DNA from: Actinomadura luteofluorescens
GTDB taxonomy: Bacteria; Actinomycetota; Actinomycetes; Streptosporangiales; Streptosporangiaceae
Reading direction: 5' to 3'
DNA length: 64,000 nt
Assembly (NCBI RefSeq): GCF_013409365.1
Contig: NZ_JACCBA010000001.1
Coordinates: forward strand, 4,650,001 to 4,714,000
The notes under the pieces are model-generated. The model was given only the letters and a program-made list of their open reading frames with translations, was not told the origin of the DNA and ran no database searches. Both the position numbers and the translations under genes were made by a program. This document shows, in pieces, positions 51,831 through 60,658 of this stretch. Numbering within the stretch: the first letter of the stretch is position 1; every line of letters begins with the position of its first letter.

Positions 51831-52211
51831 TCAGGGCGCGGGGACGCCGGCCACGAAGGTGCGTTCCTGGGGGGACGCCACGAGTTCCACCGTGGTGCCG
51901 GGGCGCAGGTCCTCGCCGAGGACGGCGGTGATCGCGTCGGTGAGGGCGGCGGCCAGGTTCGCGGTGATCTCGGCGGCGTCGGGACGGTCGAAGGCGGCGG
52001 CCCGCACGCCCATGATCAGCGAGATGTTCGTGTCCACGGCCCTGCCGCCCTGAGCGAGGCGGCCGGCGGGGACGCCGGACAGGTGGATGCTCGCCAGCTC
52101 GCGGGCCCATTCGCCGTAGACACCGACGATCGCCTCGGTCAGCGCGGTGATGAGCTCGGATTCGCGGCCCGCCAGCTTGTCTTCTGGAAGGTGGGCGGTC
52201 AGATGCGGCAC
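51831..52211 (-). CDS. Tautomerase-family protein
   Basis: 126 residues. The protein begins Pro after the GTG-encoded Met (PHLTAHLPEDKLAGRESELI), as required for the catalytic N-terminal proline of the 4-oxalocrotonate tautomerase/MIF superfamily. The rest has the double beta-alpha-beta layout of a fused member (SIHLSGVPAGRL, VELVASPQER). It is divergent from a MarR gene with a 63-base gap holding a palindrome, so it is probably regulated by it. Confidence 0.78.
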   Translation of the reverse strand: MPHLTAHLPEDKLAGRESELITALTEAIVGVYGEWARELASIHLSGVPAGRLAQGGRAVDTNISLIMGVRAAAFDRPDAAEITANLAAALTDAITAVLGEDLRPGTTVELVASPQERTFVAGVPAP

Positions 52212-52234
52212 AGTGGTCCCCGTTCTCTTTGGCC

Positions 52235-52247
52235 TCAAAGGCTTTGA
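52235..52247. promoter_or_regulatory. Palindromic operator between tautomerase and MarR genes
   Basis: The perfect 13-base palindrome TCAAAGGCTTTGA is followed by a third half-site TTCAAAGG (52249-52256). It lies in the 63-base divergent region and is the best candidate MarR site. Confidence 0.6.
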
Positions 52248-52274
52248 CTTCAAAGGTACTTGTGGAGGGTGCCG

Positions 52275-52772
52275 ATGTCCACCGAACCGGGCGGCCCGGC
52301 CGTCGACGAGGCCGTCCGCACCCTGCTGCTGCTCATGCCGCGGCTCGTCGGCCGTGCCAAGCGCCTCCCCATCCCCCCGGCCCTGCGGGGCCTCGACCTG
52401 GCGCCTCGCCATCTCGCGCTGCTGGCCCATCTGGAGTACGACGGTCCGGCGAGCGTCAACGAACTCGCCGCCCGGCTGGAGGTCGCCCCGACGACCGTCA
52501 GCCTCATGGTGAGCGACCTGTCGCGGCCGGGCGTCCTGGAGCGCACCGCCGACCCCGCGGACCGCCGCCGCCGCATCGTCGCCATCGCCCCCGCCTTCGC
52601 CGCGCCGATCGCCGAATGGCTCTCCGGCAGCGCCTCCGCCTGGGAGCGCGTCATGCGCGATCTCGCCCCCACCGAACGCGCCACGGTCATCACCGCGCTA
52701 CGCGCCTATGAGGCCGCCTTGGAACAGGGCCCCGGCGAGCGCCGGGACGCGGGGCCGCGGCCTCCCGCGTAG
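52275..52772 (+). CDS. MarR-family regulator
   Basis: 165 residues with a MarR winged helix (ASVNELAARLEVAPTTVSLMVSDL; wing RTADPADRRRRIVAIAP). ATG 52275 follows GGAGGG. It probably represses itself and the divergent tautomerase gene through TCAAAGGCTTTGA. It ends 7 bases before the end of the convergent serine hydrolase gene. Confidence 0.87.
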   Translation: MSTEPGGPAVDEAVRTLLLLMPRLVGRAKRLPIPPALRGLDLAPRHLALLAHLEYDGPASVNELAARLEVAPTTVSLMVSDLSRPGVLERTADPADRRRRIVAIAPAFAAPIAEWLSGSASAWERVMRDLAPTERATVITALRAYEAALEQGPGERRDAGPRPPA

Positions 52773-52779
52773 GCGCCGG

Positions 52780-53664
52780 TCAGGTGAGAGAGCCTTTCCG
52801 GGGTCGGCCGAGCGACTTCGGGAGCTTCGTCCTGGCCAGCTCGCGGTGGACGGTGCGGGCCACGCGTTCGATGGTGTCGATCCCGTAGGCCATGGACGGG
52901 GTGTCCCGCGTGAGGACCACGATCATGTAGTTCTCGCCGTGCCCGTGATCGCCGTGCCCGTCGAAACCGCCGATGCTGTGGACGCGCCAGTGCCTTCCCG
53001 GGCGCGGCAGCCAGCCGTTCTTCACGTGCCAGACGACGCCGGCGGGACGTCCGGCGGGGGTCCCCCACCGCTGCGCCGGGACGACCTCGTGCATCAGCTT
53101 CAACGCGTACGCGCGGGACCTGGCGGGCAGGAGCGCGCTCGGCGAGGTGAGCCGGTCCAGCAGCTCGATCTCGTCGTGCGCGGTGATCTGGGTCAGCCCC
53201 CAGCGGCCGCCGGGGTCCAGTTCGGTGTGGGTCATCCCCGCCAGGTCGAGGAAGTTCGCGATGCGGGCGCGTCCCACCGAACGCCACAGAGCGGAGGTCG
53301 CGCGGTTGTCCGAGCGGGTGATCATCCGGCGGGCCCGGATCCTCTCGGTGCCGGTCAGCGGGCGGTCCTCGTCGGCCGCCTGGCGCAGCAGCGCCCCCAG
53401 GACCGTGACCTTGACGACGCTCGCCGAGTCGTAGTGCCGCCCGGCGGCGAGCGCGCAGCGGATGCCGCGCTCGCGGTCGTACACGGCGACCGACTCGGTC
53501 CCGGCGCGCCCGCGCAGCGCCTGCCTGATCCGCGCGCCGAGCCGGTCGGCGGCCTTCGGGTGCCGGGACGACGAGCAGGGGCCGTCCGGGGCCGCGGCCC
53601 GGGCGGGCGCGGCGGCCGGCAGCAGCGCGGCCGCGAGCGCGAGCGCGGCGAGGGATCGTGCCAT
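52780..53664 (-). CDS. Secreted serine hydrolase of the class A beta-lactamase fold
   Basis: 294 residues. A signal peptide (1-24, ending AAAPARAAA) is followed by penicillin-recognising motifs S82-V-V-K85, S118-D-N120 and K215-N-G217. KNG in place of KTG and the lack of a clear Glu166 omega-loop motif suggest a peptidase or esterase rather than a true beta-lactamase. It is expected outside the cell, acting on the cell wall or on beta-lactams. ATG 53664. Confidence 0.82.
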   Translation of the reverse strand: MARSLAALALAAALLPAAAPARAAAPDGPCSSSRHPKAADRLGARIRQALRGRAGTESVAVYDRERGIRCALAAGRHYDSASVVKVTVLGALLRQAADEDRPLTGTERIRARRMITRSDNRATSALWRSVGRARIANFLDLAGMTHTELDPGGRWGLTQITAHDEIELLDRLTSPSALLPARSRAYALKLMHEVVPAQRWGTPAGRPAGVVWHVKNGWLPRPGRHWRVHSIGGFDGHGDHGHGENYMIVVLTRDTPSMAYGIDTIERVARTVHRELARTKLPKSLGRPRKGSLT

Positions 53665-53732
53665 CCGGCCAAGCTAATGATCATGAAAGCCCGGGCGGGG
53701 CATCCGCCGGCCGTGCTTCGGTAAAGGACGGC

Positions 53733-54518
53733 TCAGGGAGTGGCCAGGCGGCCGAGCAGCTCGTCGATCGCGGCGCGGATCTGCCGGTCCATCGCCCGCG
53801 CGAACCCGGCCTCGACCGTGACCTGGGCGCCCGGGCGCAGCCGGGCGACGGTCTCGGTGAGGGACCCGAGACTCCGGTCGTCGACCGCCTCGTCCAGGGG
53901 CCCGACGACATGCGTCGTGATCAACCGGACGAACATCGCGGCGAGGTCGTCCATGCTGCGCTGGAGCTCCTGGCCGGCCGCGAGCACGGCGTCCAGCGGC
54001 ACCCCGGCCCGCACCAGCGTCACCGTCGCGTCGAGCTGGCGCCGGCTCCAGTGGGTGACGCGGTCGCCGTCCACCTCGATGTGGCCGAGCGCGACGGCCC
54101 GCTCGACGGCCCGCGGGCCGACCTCGCCGGGGAACAGAGCGGCGAGCTCGTCCAGCGTCATCGTCACCGGGACCTCGTTCGACCACGGGGTCGTGACCGC
54201 CTTCTCGACGCCGAGGACGGTGCCGATGTCGCGGCCCTGCTCCCAGGCGGCCAGCAGCTCGCGGATGCCCTCCAGGGTGTGCCCGCGGTCCAGCAGGCTC
54301 CCGATCATGCGGAGGCGGGCCAGGTGGTCCTCGGAGTACAGGCCGATGCGCCCCTCGCGGCGGGGCGGCGGCAGCAGCTTGCGCTCCTGGTAGTACCGCA
54401 GGGTCCGCACCGGGACCCCCGCGGCCTTGGCGAGTTCGCCGATGCGGTACTCGCGGGCGTCGGCGCCGGTACGGCCGCCCTGTTCCTCCGTCGGCTCTTC
54501 GCTCACGGCGGCCAGCAT
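53733..54518 (-). CDS. MerR-family regulator
   Basis: 261 residues. The MerR winged helix (YRIGELAKAAGVPVRTLRYY, QERKLLPPPRREGRIGLYSE) is followed by a coiled helix and a long effector domain (about 105-261) that is uncharacterised but typical of actinobacterial MerR proteins. ATG 54518 is chosen; GTG four codons later is possible. It is divergent from the small lipoprotein gene. Confidence 0.87.
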   Translation of the reverse strand: MLAAVSEEPTEEQGGRTGADAREYRIGELAKAAGVPVRTLRYYQERKLLPPPRREGRIGLYSEDHLARLRMIGSLLDRGHTLEGIRELLAAWEQGRDIGTVLGVEKAVTTPWSNEVPVTMTLDELAALFPGEVGPRAVERAVALGHIEVDGDRVTHWSRRQLDATVTLVRAGVPLDAVLAAGQELQRSMDDLAAMFVRLITTHVVGPLDEAVDDRSLGSLTETVARLRPGAQVTVEAGFARAMDRQIRAAIDELLGRLATP

Positions 54519-54635
54519 AGTTCGCGGCCGGTCCCGGCCACGTCCCGTATCGTGCGGCGGCGGAACGCGGGCGCGGCCGCGCACGTCAGATCCCCCGTCG
54601 ACGCCGACGCCCCCTGCCCCAGAGAAAGGCGAAAG

Positions 54636-54865
54636 ATGCTGAAGACCCGTTCCGCGGCCCTCGCGCTCGTCGGTCTGGTCGCCGCGTTCGGGCTGACCGC
54701 CTGCGGTCAGGACCGGTGGTGCGAGCACGACGCGACCGACACGAAGGTCAGCGACCGCTTCTGCAAGAACAACACCCCGGGTACGAGTGGGAGTCGGACG
54801 GCGGAGGCCACAAGAAGAAGTCCTCGAAGCACAAGACGGTCAAGAAGACCAAGTCACGCCACTGA
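54636..54865 (+). pseudogene. Small lysine-rich lipoprotein, frameshifted
   Basis: ATG 54636 opens a lipoprotein with lipobox LTAC (Cys23) and a short polar region (WCEHDATDTKVSDRFCKNNT). At CCCCGGGTAC (about 54776-54782) the frame must shift for the downstream sequence to read GYEWESDGGGHKKKSSKHK and stop at 54865, a plausible Lys-rich tail. Without the shift the reading turns into an Arg-rich artefact. One base seems to be missing; intact length would be 76 residues. Confidence 0.65.
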
Positions 54866-54908
54866 CCTTCGCGCGGGCCGTGCACCGAGACGACGACCCG
54901 GCGGACGA

Positions 54909-54943
54909 GGCCGCCCCGGCCGGGTGAACCGGCCGGGGCGGCC
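54909..54943. terminator. Bidirectional terminator hairpin
   Basis: A perfect 15-bp stem (GGCCGCCCCGGCCGG and complement) with loop GTGAA between the convergent lipoprotein and secreted-protein genes. Confidence 0.85.
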
Positions 54944-54969
54944 GTGCCGCTCGTGGAGCGCCGGATGCC

Positions 54970-55506
54970 TCAGCCGGGGCAGTGGAGCCGCGTCTCCTCG
55001 CTCTTCTCCTGGTGCATCTCCCAGCTTTGAAGGACGTGGTCGACGGCTTCGGTCCGGTAGGTCTCCCAGCCGGGGGCCTGCTTGCAGGGGATCGACACCT
55101 TGAGCTGGAAGTACGTCCCCCACTTCTTGGTGACGTACGAACTCTGCGTCTTGTTGCGCGTGCACGACCAGGCGCCGAGCGCCTTGTGCTTGCAGAGCAT
55201 CACTTCGAAGGTGGTGTATCCGGGCTTGTCGCAGTCGATGCTGCCGTAGCCGACGACCTTGGCGTTCGCGCCATTCCCGGAAATGGCCGGGCGCCAGGTG
55301 CGCATGGTGCATTTCCGCTTCGCGGTCGTGGTCCGGGAGGACGTTCCGTTCTGGGCCTGCGTCCCTGACTCGCCCGTGATCGTGGTCTCGGAGGAGCGCC
55401 TCACCGCCTGCTCCTGCCCATCGGAGCCGGCCGTGTACATCAGCCCGGCCGTCACGGCACCGCATACCGCACCGCTCGCCGCGATGGCCACAACTCGTCG
55501 CCTCAT
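54970..55506 (-). CDS. Secreted protein of unknown function, 178 aa
   Basis: I do not recognise the family. A signal or anchor segment (VVAIAASGAVCGAVTAGLMY) is followed by a Ser/Thr-rich linker and a domain of about 115 residues. That domain has five Cys, in KRKCTMRTW, SIDCDKPG, VMLCKH, WSCTRN and IPCKQAP, plus a final LHCPG, suggesting three disulfides. ATG 55506. It ends at the strong terminator. Confidence 0.65.
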   Translation of the reverse strand: MRRRVVAIAASGAVCGAVTAGLMYTAGSDGQEQAVRRSSETTITGESGTQAQNGTSSRTTTAKRKCTMRTWRPAISGNGANAKVVGYGSIDCDKPGYTTFEVMLCKHKALGAWSCTRNKTQSSYVTKKWGTYFQLKVSIPCKQAPGWETYRTEAVDHVLQSWEMHQEKSEETRLHCPG

Positions 55507-55610
55507 GAAACCCGCCCTTCCGCTTGTTTTCCCAGGTGAGAAAACGCTAGAAGAATGCGGGTCCCGCTTTTCAGGGCCCTAGGGCCCCGTCCCGCTCGGC
55601 CCCGGCCCCA

Positions 55611-55763
55611 TCACGGGGACGAGGTGACGCGGCGGACGGTCATGGGGCGGGGCCGCCGGCGCCGGGGCGCCTCGTCGCCGGTGCGGGGCGTCTCGGCGGC
55701 GAGCAGGTCGGCGAGCGAGCGGGGGAGGATGTCCTCGCGGCGGTCGGCGAACGGTGAACGCAT
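55611..55763 (-). CDS. Small basic protein, 50 aa
   Basis: ATG 55763 is preceded by GGGAGGGATC. The product begins MRSPFADRREDILPRSLADL and ends in an Arg/Pro-rich tail. It follows the 90-residue gene by 13 bases on the same strand, so the two are probably one operon. Function unknown. Confidence 0.55.
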   Translation of the reverse strand: MRSPFADRREDILPRSLADLLAAETPRTGDEAPRRRRPRPMTVRRVTSSP

Positions 55764-55776
55764 GATCCCTCCCGGA

Positions 55777-56049
55777 TCAGGCGGCGGTGGTCAGGTCGGG
55801 GTAGGCCGCGTGCACGGTGGTGAGCGCCCAGCGCATCCGCGCCAGGAAGGTCTCCGGGTGGTCGCCGGCCTCCTGGGCGACGGCGGCGGCGCACGCGGCG
55901 CTGTCCCCGCCGCAGGCCCCGAACCGGACGTGGATCGCGGCGCGGACCTGCTCGGCGGAGGGACGGTCGGATTCCTGCAGCGGGGAGGTGAACAGGATCT
56001 CGGCGAGGTCGGAAGCGTTCATCGAGGTGAAGCTCGGCGTGGTCGACAT
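55777..56049 (-). CDS. Small conserved-looking protein, 90 aa
   Basis: ATG 56049 follows GAAGAAGGCAG. The sequence NASDLAEILFTSPLQESDRP, then VRAAIHVRFGACGGDSAACA and ALTTVHAAYPDL is helical, with two Cys in the GACGG...AACA segment. Similar small actinobacterial proteins exist with no assigned role. It is the first gene of a two-gene operon. Confidence 0.6.
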   Translation of the reverse strand: MSTTPSFTSMNASDLAEILFTSPLQESDRPSAEQVRAAIHVRFGACGGDSAACAAAVAQEAGDHPETFLARMRWALTTVHAAYPDLTTAA

Positions 56050-56189
56050 CGGACTGCCTTCTTCCTGCGGGAGACTTCCTCGTCACCCTTCTGCTGAATA
56101 CGACTCTGCCTCTCGCCCTGATTCATCGCCATAGGGGAAAACCCCGATTCACGGTGGAGTTTCCCCCCCGGGCCGCCCCTGATCCGGCC

Positions 56190-57080
56190 CTAGGAGCGGT
56201 GCGCGAAGGCGTCTGCGAGGGCTTCGCGGAAGGCGTGGACGGCCGGGTGGGAGCCGCCTCCCCGGCGGGACGCCGTGAACAGGCGCCGCGTGCGGTGCCC
56301 CTCCGGCAGAGCGACGACCGGGACGGCGGGCGGGCCGTCCTGCCACACCAGGCCCGGCAGCAGCGCGGCGGCATGGCCGCGCTCGACCAGCCGCAGATGC
56401 AGCAGCAGGTCGGTCGACTCGAACCGCACGTCCGGCTCGAACCCGGCCTCCCGGCACAGCCGCGTCGCCCACCGCCGCGACGCCGTCCCCTCCGGCTCCA
56501 TCACCCACGGGCTCTCCGCAAGGTCGCGCAGGGCCGCGCCCGGCGACCGCGGCGGGAGCGCGAGGCGGATCTCGTCCGTGCCGAGCTCCGCGTGGTCGAC
56601 GCCCGCCGGCCGGGGGCTCGGGTCGCCCGGGTACTCCTCGGTGATCACAAGGTCGAAGTCGCGCGCGAGCAGGGCGGGCAGGGCGCTCTCCGGCTCCCGC
56701 TGCGTGACCTCGATCCGGAGCCGCGGATGGGCGTCGCGCAGGGCGCTGAGCGCGTCCGGGACGAGCGCGAGCGCGGCCGTCTGGAACGCGGCGACCCGCA
56801 GCACGCCCGTGATGCCGTGCAGGGACGCGGCGAGGTCGGCCTCCGCCTGTTCGAGGCGCTCCAGCACGGCTTCGGTGTGCGCGACGAGGATCTCGGCCTG
56901 CGCGGTCAGCCGGACGCGGCGCCCCACCGGCTCCAGCAGCGGTACCCCGGCCTCCTTCTCCAGGACGGACAGCTGCTGCGAGATCGAGGACGGGCTGTAG
57001 GAGAGTGCCTCGGCGACGGCGGCGAGCGTCCCCCGGTGCTTCAGCTCGCGCAGGAGCCGGAGCCGGTGCAGGTCCAGCAT
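56190..57080 (-). CDS. LysR-family regulator
   Basis: 296 residues. The LysR helix-turn-helix is N-terminal (LDLHRLRLLRELKHRGTLAA, LSYSPSSISQQLSVLEKEAG) and a periplasmic-binding-like effector domain follows (about 90-290; GVLRVAAFQTAALALVPDAL). ATG 57080 has GGAG at 5 bases and is preferred over ATG 57095. It is divergent from the PLP-enzyme gene with 88 bases between, the usual LysR target arrangement. Confidence 0.87.
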   Translation of the reverse strand: MLDLHRLRLLRELKHRGTLAAVAEALSYSPSSISQQLSVLEKEAGVPLLEPVGRRVRLTAQAEILVAHTEAVLERLEQAEADLAASLHGITGVLRVAAFQTAALALVPDALSALRDAHPRLRIEVTQREPESALPALLARDFDLVITEEYPGDPSPRPAGVDHAELGTDEIRLALPPRSPGAALRDLAESPWVMEPEGTASRRWATRLCREAGFEPDVRFESTDLLLHLRLVERGHAAALLPGLVWQDGPPAVPVVALPEGHRTRRLFTASRRGGGSHPAVHAFREALADAFAHRS

Positions 57081-57168
57081 GGCCGCTCCATTCATCGGTT
57101 CGCCTGACGATTATCGCTCGGAAACATGTGCTGGTCCGATTGGACGCGGATGCGGGACGGTGTTCGCC

Positions 57169-58287
57169 ATGGTCACGGCCTCCGCCTCGCTCGCCCGTTC
57201 GTCCTGGTTCGCCCGTCCGGCCGCGCGTGACTGGACGTGCCCGCCCGCGCCGCGCGATGTCGCCGCCTTCCATCGGACGCTCCCCGGCCACGCGCCGACG
57301 CCGCTCGTGGAACTGCCGTCCCTGGCGGCCGAACTGGGGGTCCGGCGGCTCTTCGCCAAGGACGAGTCGGCGCGCCTCGGGCTGCCCGCCTTCAAGGTCC
57401 TCGGTGCCTCGTGGGGCGTCCACCGGGCGCTCTGCGACCGTCTGGGCCTCGCGCCCGCCGCGACGTCCCTCGCGGGGCTGCGGTCCCTGCGGCCGGACGC
57501 CCGGCTCGTCACGGCGACGGACGGCAACCACGGGCGCGCGGTCGCGGCGATGGCGCGGCTTCTGGGGCTGCCGGCGGACGTCTACGTCCCGTACGGCGTC
57601 CATGCCGAGGCCGTGGCCGCGATCAAAGGGGAGGGCGCGGCCGTGACCGAGATACCGGCGCCCTACGACGAGGCGGTGCGGGCCGCTTCCGAGGCCGCGG
57701 CGTCCGATCCGTCGGCGCTGCTCGTCCAGGACACGGCGTGGTCCGGCTACGAACGGGTGCCGCAATGGATAGTCGAGGGTTACTCCACCCTCTTCACCGA
57801 GCTGGACGGACAACTCGCGGCGATGGGGGCGGCTCTCCCGGGCCTTGTGGCGATTCCAGTCGGAGTGGGGTCGCTGGCCCAGGCGGCTGTGACTCACTAC
57901 CGATCCGGACGGTCCGCGCCCACGTTGCTGTCCGTCGAACCCGATGCGGCGCCCTGTGTCTTGGCCAGCCTCCACCGGGACGTGCCGCTGACCGTGGAGA
58001 CAGGGCCGACCACCATGGCCGGACTGAACTGCGCGACCCCGTCGTCCCTGGCATGGCCAGTCCTACGAGCCGGCCTGGACGCCGCCGTAGCGGTCACCGA
58101 CGCGTCCGCGGCTCGCGCAGCGCGTGACCTGGACGCCCTCGGCGTTCCGGCGGGGCCGTGCGGCGCCGCCTCCCTCGCCGGGGTCCGCGCCGCGCTGACG
58201 CCGGACCGCCGTCCGCTGCTCGCGCCGGGGCACGGGGAGACGGTCGTCCTTCTGGTCACGGAGGGCCGGGCCGCCAACCCCGCTTAA
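57169..58287 (+). CDS. Diaminopropionate ammonia-lyase-like PLP enzyme
   Basis: 372 residues of the fold type II PLP family. The PLP lysine is in ARLGLPAFKVLGASWG, the phosphate and substrate loop is TATDGNHGRAVA, and LLSVEPDAAPCVL and the ending VLLVTEGRA match the family. The order APTPLVELPSLA, then the lysine motif, is that of diaminopropionate ammonia-lyase, which makes pyruvate and ammonia from 2,3-diaminopropionate. Substrate is inferred from similarity only. Its promoter region is shared with the divergent LysR gene. Confidence 0.8.
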   Translation: MVTASASLARSSWFARPAARDWTCPPAPRDVAAFHRTLPGHAPTPLVELPSLAAELGVRRLFAKDESARLGLPAFKVLGASWGVHRALCDRLGLAPAATSLAGLRSLRPDARLVTATDGNHGRAVAAMARLLGLPADVYVPYGVHAEAVAAIKGEGAAVTEIPAPYDEAVRAASEAAASDPSALLVQDTAWSGYERVPQWIVEGYSTLFTELDGQLAAMGAALPGLVAIPVGVGSLAQAAVTHYRSGRSAPTLLSVEPDAAPCVLASLHRDVPLTVETGPTTMAGLNCATPSSLAWPVLRAGLDAAVAVTDASAARAARDLDALGVPAGPCGAASLAGVRAALTPDRRPLLAPGHGETVVLLVTEGRAANPA

Positions 58288-58424
58288 CGACATTTCGGAA
58301 AAGGGGGCAGCGCAGCTGACCTACGCGCCGGTAACATAAGGGCACCGCATCCGCCCGGATCGGTGTGCTCTCGGCCGACGCTCCCGGTTTCCGCCCGGGA
58401 ACGAGCAACGAGAGGGGACGCGCC

Positions 58425-58877
58425 ATGCAGCCCACTCTGGACCAGTTCCTCACCGACCGCCTCGACGAGATCACCGCCGAGGTCGCGGGTGAGATCGCCG
58501 AGCGCGTCCCCGCCTACACGCACCTGAGTCCGCGCGAGATCCTCGCCCTCGTCCGGGACGCCCTCGCCGCCTACACCGGCGCCCGCGAGACCGGCACCGT
58601 GCTCGACGCGTTCCGCGCACTCGGCGCCAGCGAGGCCCGCGCGGGGCAGGACGTCCGCCACTTCGAGTCGGCGCTGCGCACCGGCGCCCGCGTCCTCATC
58701 CGCAGGACCGCCGGCGCCGCCGCCCGCCTCTACCCGCCCACGGCCGAGTACATCACGGTCATGGAGCAGGCGTTCAGCGCCGAGGGCCGCATCGTCCAGG
58801 CCGCCGTCGAGGGCCATCACCGGGCCGGGCGGCGCGACGGGACGCGCCGCCTCCCCACCCTCGTCTCGGAGAACTAG
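58425..58877 (+). CDS. RsbRD_N-like domain protein, 150 aa
   Basis: A single helical domain: [60 protein letters not shown] and [17 protein letters not shown]. This resembles the N-terminal globin-like domain (PF14361) of PucR-type and RsbR-type regulators, but no output domain follows. ATG 58425 follows GAGAGGGGACG. It overlaps the end of the convergent catalase gene by 4 bases. Confidence 0.65.
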   Translation: MQPTLDQFLTDRLDEITAEVAGEIAERVPAYTHLSPREILALVRDALAAYTGARETGTVLDAFRALGASEARAGQDVRHFESALRTGARVLIRRTAGAAARLYPPTAEYITVMEQAFSAEGRIVQAAVEGHHRAGRRDGTRRLPTLVSEN

Positions 58878-60532
58878 CGCCGCCGGACGGCCCTCTCGTT
58901 CGGCACGCAGTGCGTCATCTTCAGGCCGTCGACGTCCCGCGAACCGTTCTGGCCGAGGTTCTTCAGCCGCTGCTGGTCCTCGTCGGTGAGGTCCTGCCCG
59001 GGCAGCGGCCCGAGATGCCTGACGTCGTCGGCGGAGATGCCGAGCCCCCGGCCGACGCGCAGCCCGAGATCGTCCTCCACGAGCAGGAAGTGCCACACCA
59101 TGCGCTCCTGGACGGGCCGCGCGCACTCCGAGATCAGCTCGACGAAGTTGTGCACCAGGTCGTCGCGCTCCCACTCCTCCATGAGCAGGTAGCGCTGGCC
59201 CGCCTGCTCGTAGTCGTTCGCGCGGGCGATGCGCTTGCGGGTGAGCCGCCCCGTGATCTCCGGGCCCTGCTCGTCGTGTGTCGGGTACTCGCCCTCGCGC
59301 AGGCCCCCGGTGATGGACGGCTCGTAGTTCACGTGGGGGTTCGAGCCCCCGGCGTCCACCTGGTACGTCATCTGCCCGTCGCGCTGGTTCGTCCGCACAT
59401 GGGCGCCCTTGGCCCGGTTCACGGGCAGCTGGAGGTAGTTGGGGCCGACCCGGTGGCGCTGGGTGTCGCTGTAGGAGAACGTCCGCCCGACGAGCATCTT
59501 GTCGTCGGAGAAGTCCAGACCGTCGACCAGGACGCCGGTACCGAACGAGATCTGCTCGTTCTCGGCGAAGTTGTCCTCGACGTTCCGGTCGAGGACGATC
59601 CGCCCGACCGGCTTCGGCGGGAAGTCGTTCTCCGGCCACACCTTCGTGTCGTCGAGGGGATCGAAGCCCAACTCCGGATGCTCGTGGTCGTCCATCACCT
59701 GGACGACCAGCTCCCATTCCGGGAACTCCCCCCGGTCGATGGCCTCGTGCAGGTCCCTCGTCGCGTGCCCGAGGTCGTCGGCCTGCACCGCCGCAGCGTC
59801 GTCCGCCGTCATGCTGCGCACGCCCTGCTTCGGCATCCAGTGGTACTTCACGAGCTTGGTCTCGCCCGTCTGGTTCACCCACTTGTAGGTGTTCACGCCG
59901 AAGCCCTGCATGTGCCGGTAGTCGGCCGGGATGCCGCGCGGGCTGAACAGGTTGACGAGCATGTGCATCGACTCAGGCGTCTGCGACATGAAGTCGAAGA
60001 TGCGCGCGGGCTCCTGCCGGAACGTCACCGGATCGGGCTTGAGCGCGTGGATGACGTCGGGGAACTTGATGGCGTCCCGGATGAAGAAGACCGCCAGGTT
60101 GTTGCCGACGAGGTCCCAGTTGCCGTCCTCGGTGTAGAACTTGATGGCGAACCCGCGCGGGTCCCGTGCCGTCTCCGCAGAGTCTCGCCCGCCGATGACC
60201 GTGGAGAACCGCAGCGCGATGGGCGTGCGCCTGCCCTCCCCCTGGAACAGCTTGGCGCGGGTGTACGCCGTGATCGGCTCGTCGACCCATTTGCCGTACG
60301 CCTCGAAGAAACCGTACGCCGTCACGCCCCGCGCGTGGACGACCCGCTCCGGGATGCGCTCCCGGTCGAAATGGCTGATTTTCTCAAGGAACTGGTAGTT
60401 CTCCAGTGTAGCCGGCCCACGGGAGCCGACCGTCCGCTGGTTCTGGTTGTCGTACACCGGGTGGCCCTGCCGGTTGGTCAGTACCGGACGCTCGTCCCCC
60501 GGCTGTGGCCCCATGCTCGCAACGTCCGTCAC
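58874..60532 (-). CDS. Monofunctional haem catalase
   Basis: 552 residues. The active-site region [15 protein letters not shown] contains the essential His, [14 protein letters not shown] the distal Asn, and [17 protein letters not shown] the proximal haem-ligand Tyr. NADPH-binding residues around [18 protein letters not shown] are typical. It decomposes hydrogen peroxide in the cytosol. It is longer than the 480-500 residues of clade 3 enzymes but far below the 700 of large-subunit ones. GTG 60532 follows GAGGAGA. Confidence 0.95.
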   Translation of the reverse strand: MTDVASMGPQPGDERPVLTNRQGHPVYDNQNQRTVGSRGPATLENYQFLEKISHFDRERIPERVVHARGVTAYGFFEAYGKWVDEPITAYTRAKLFQGEGRRTPIALRFSTVIGGRDSAETARDPRGFAIKFYTEDGNWDLVGNNLAVFFIRDAIKFPDVIHALKPDPVTFRQEPARIFDFMSQTPESMHMLVNLFSPRGIPADYRHMQGFGVNTYKWVNQTGETKLVKYHWMPKQGVRSMTADDAAAVQADDLGHATRDLHEAIDRGEFPEWELVVQVMDDHEHPELGFDPLDDTKVWPENDFPPKPVGRIVLDRNVEDNFAENEQISFGTGVLVDGLDFSDDKMLVGRTFSYSDTQRHRVGPNYLQLPVNRAKGAHVRTNQRDGQMTYQVDAGGSNPHVNYEPSITGGLREGEYPTHDEQGPEITGRLTRKRIARANDYEQAGQRYLLMEEWERDDLVHNFVELISECARPVQERMVWHFLLVEDDLGLRVGRGLGISADDVRHLGPLPGQDLTDEDQQRLKNLGQNGSRDVDGLKMTHCVPNERAVRRR

Positions 60533-60658
60533 GACGCCTGTCTCCTCTCACCCGCTCTCGCTGGCGCCCTACCCGGCGGGGGACAGGGGAAGGTCTGCGC
60601 CAGGTAAACCCCTGCTGGCGACGCCCAGAGACCATCAGCCTCCGGGTCTCGCCCGCCC

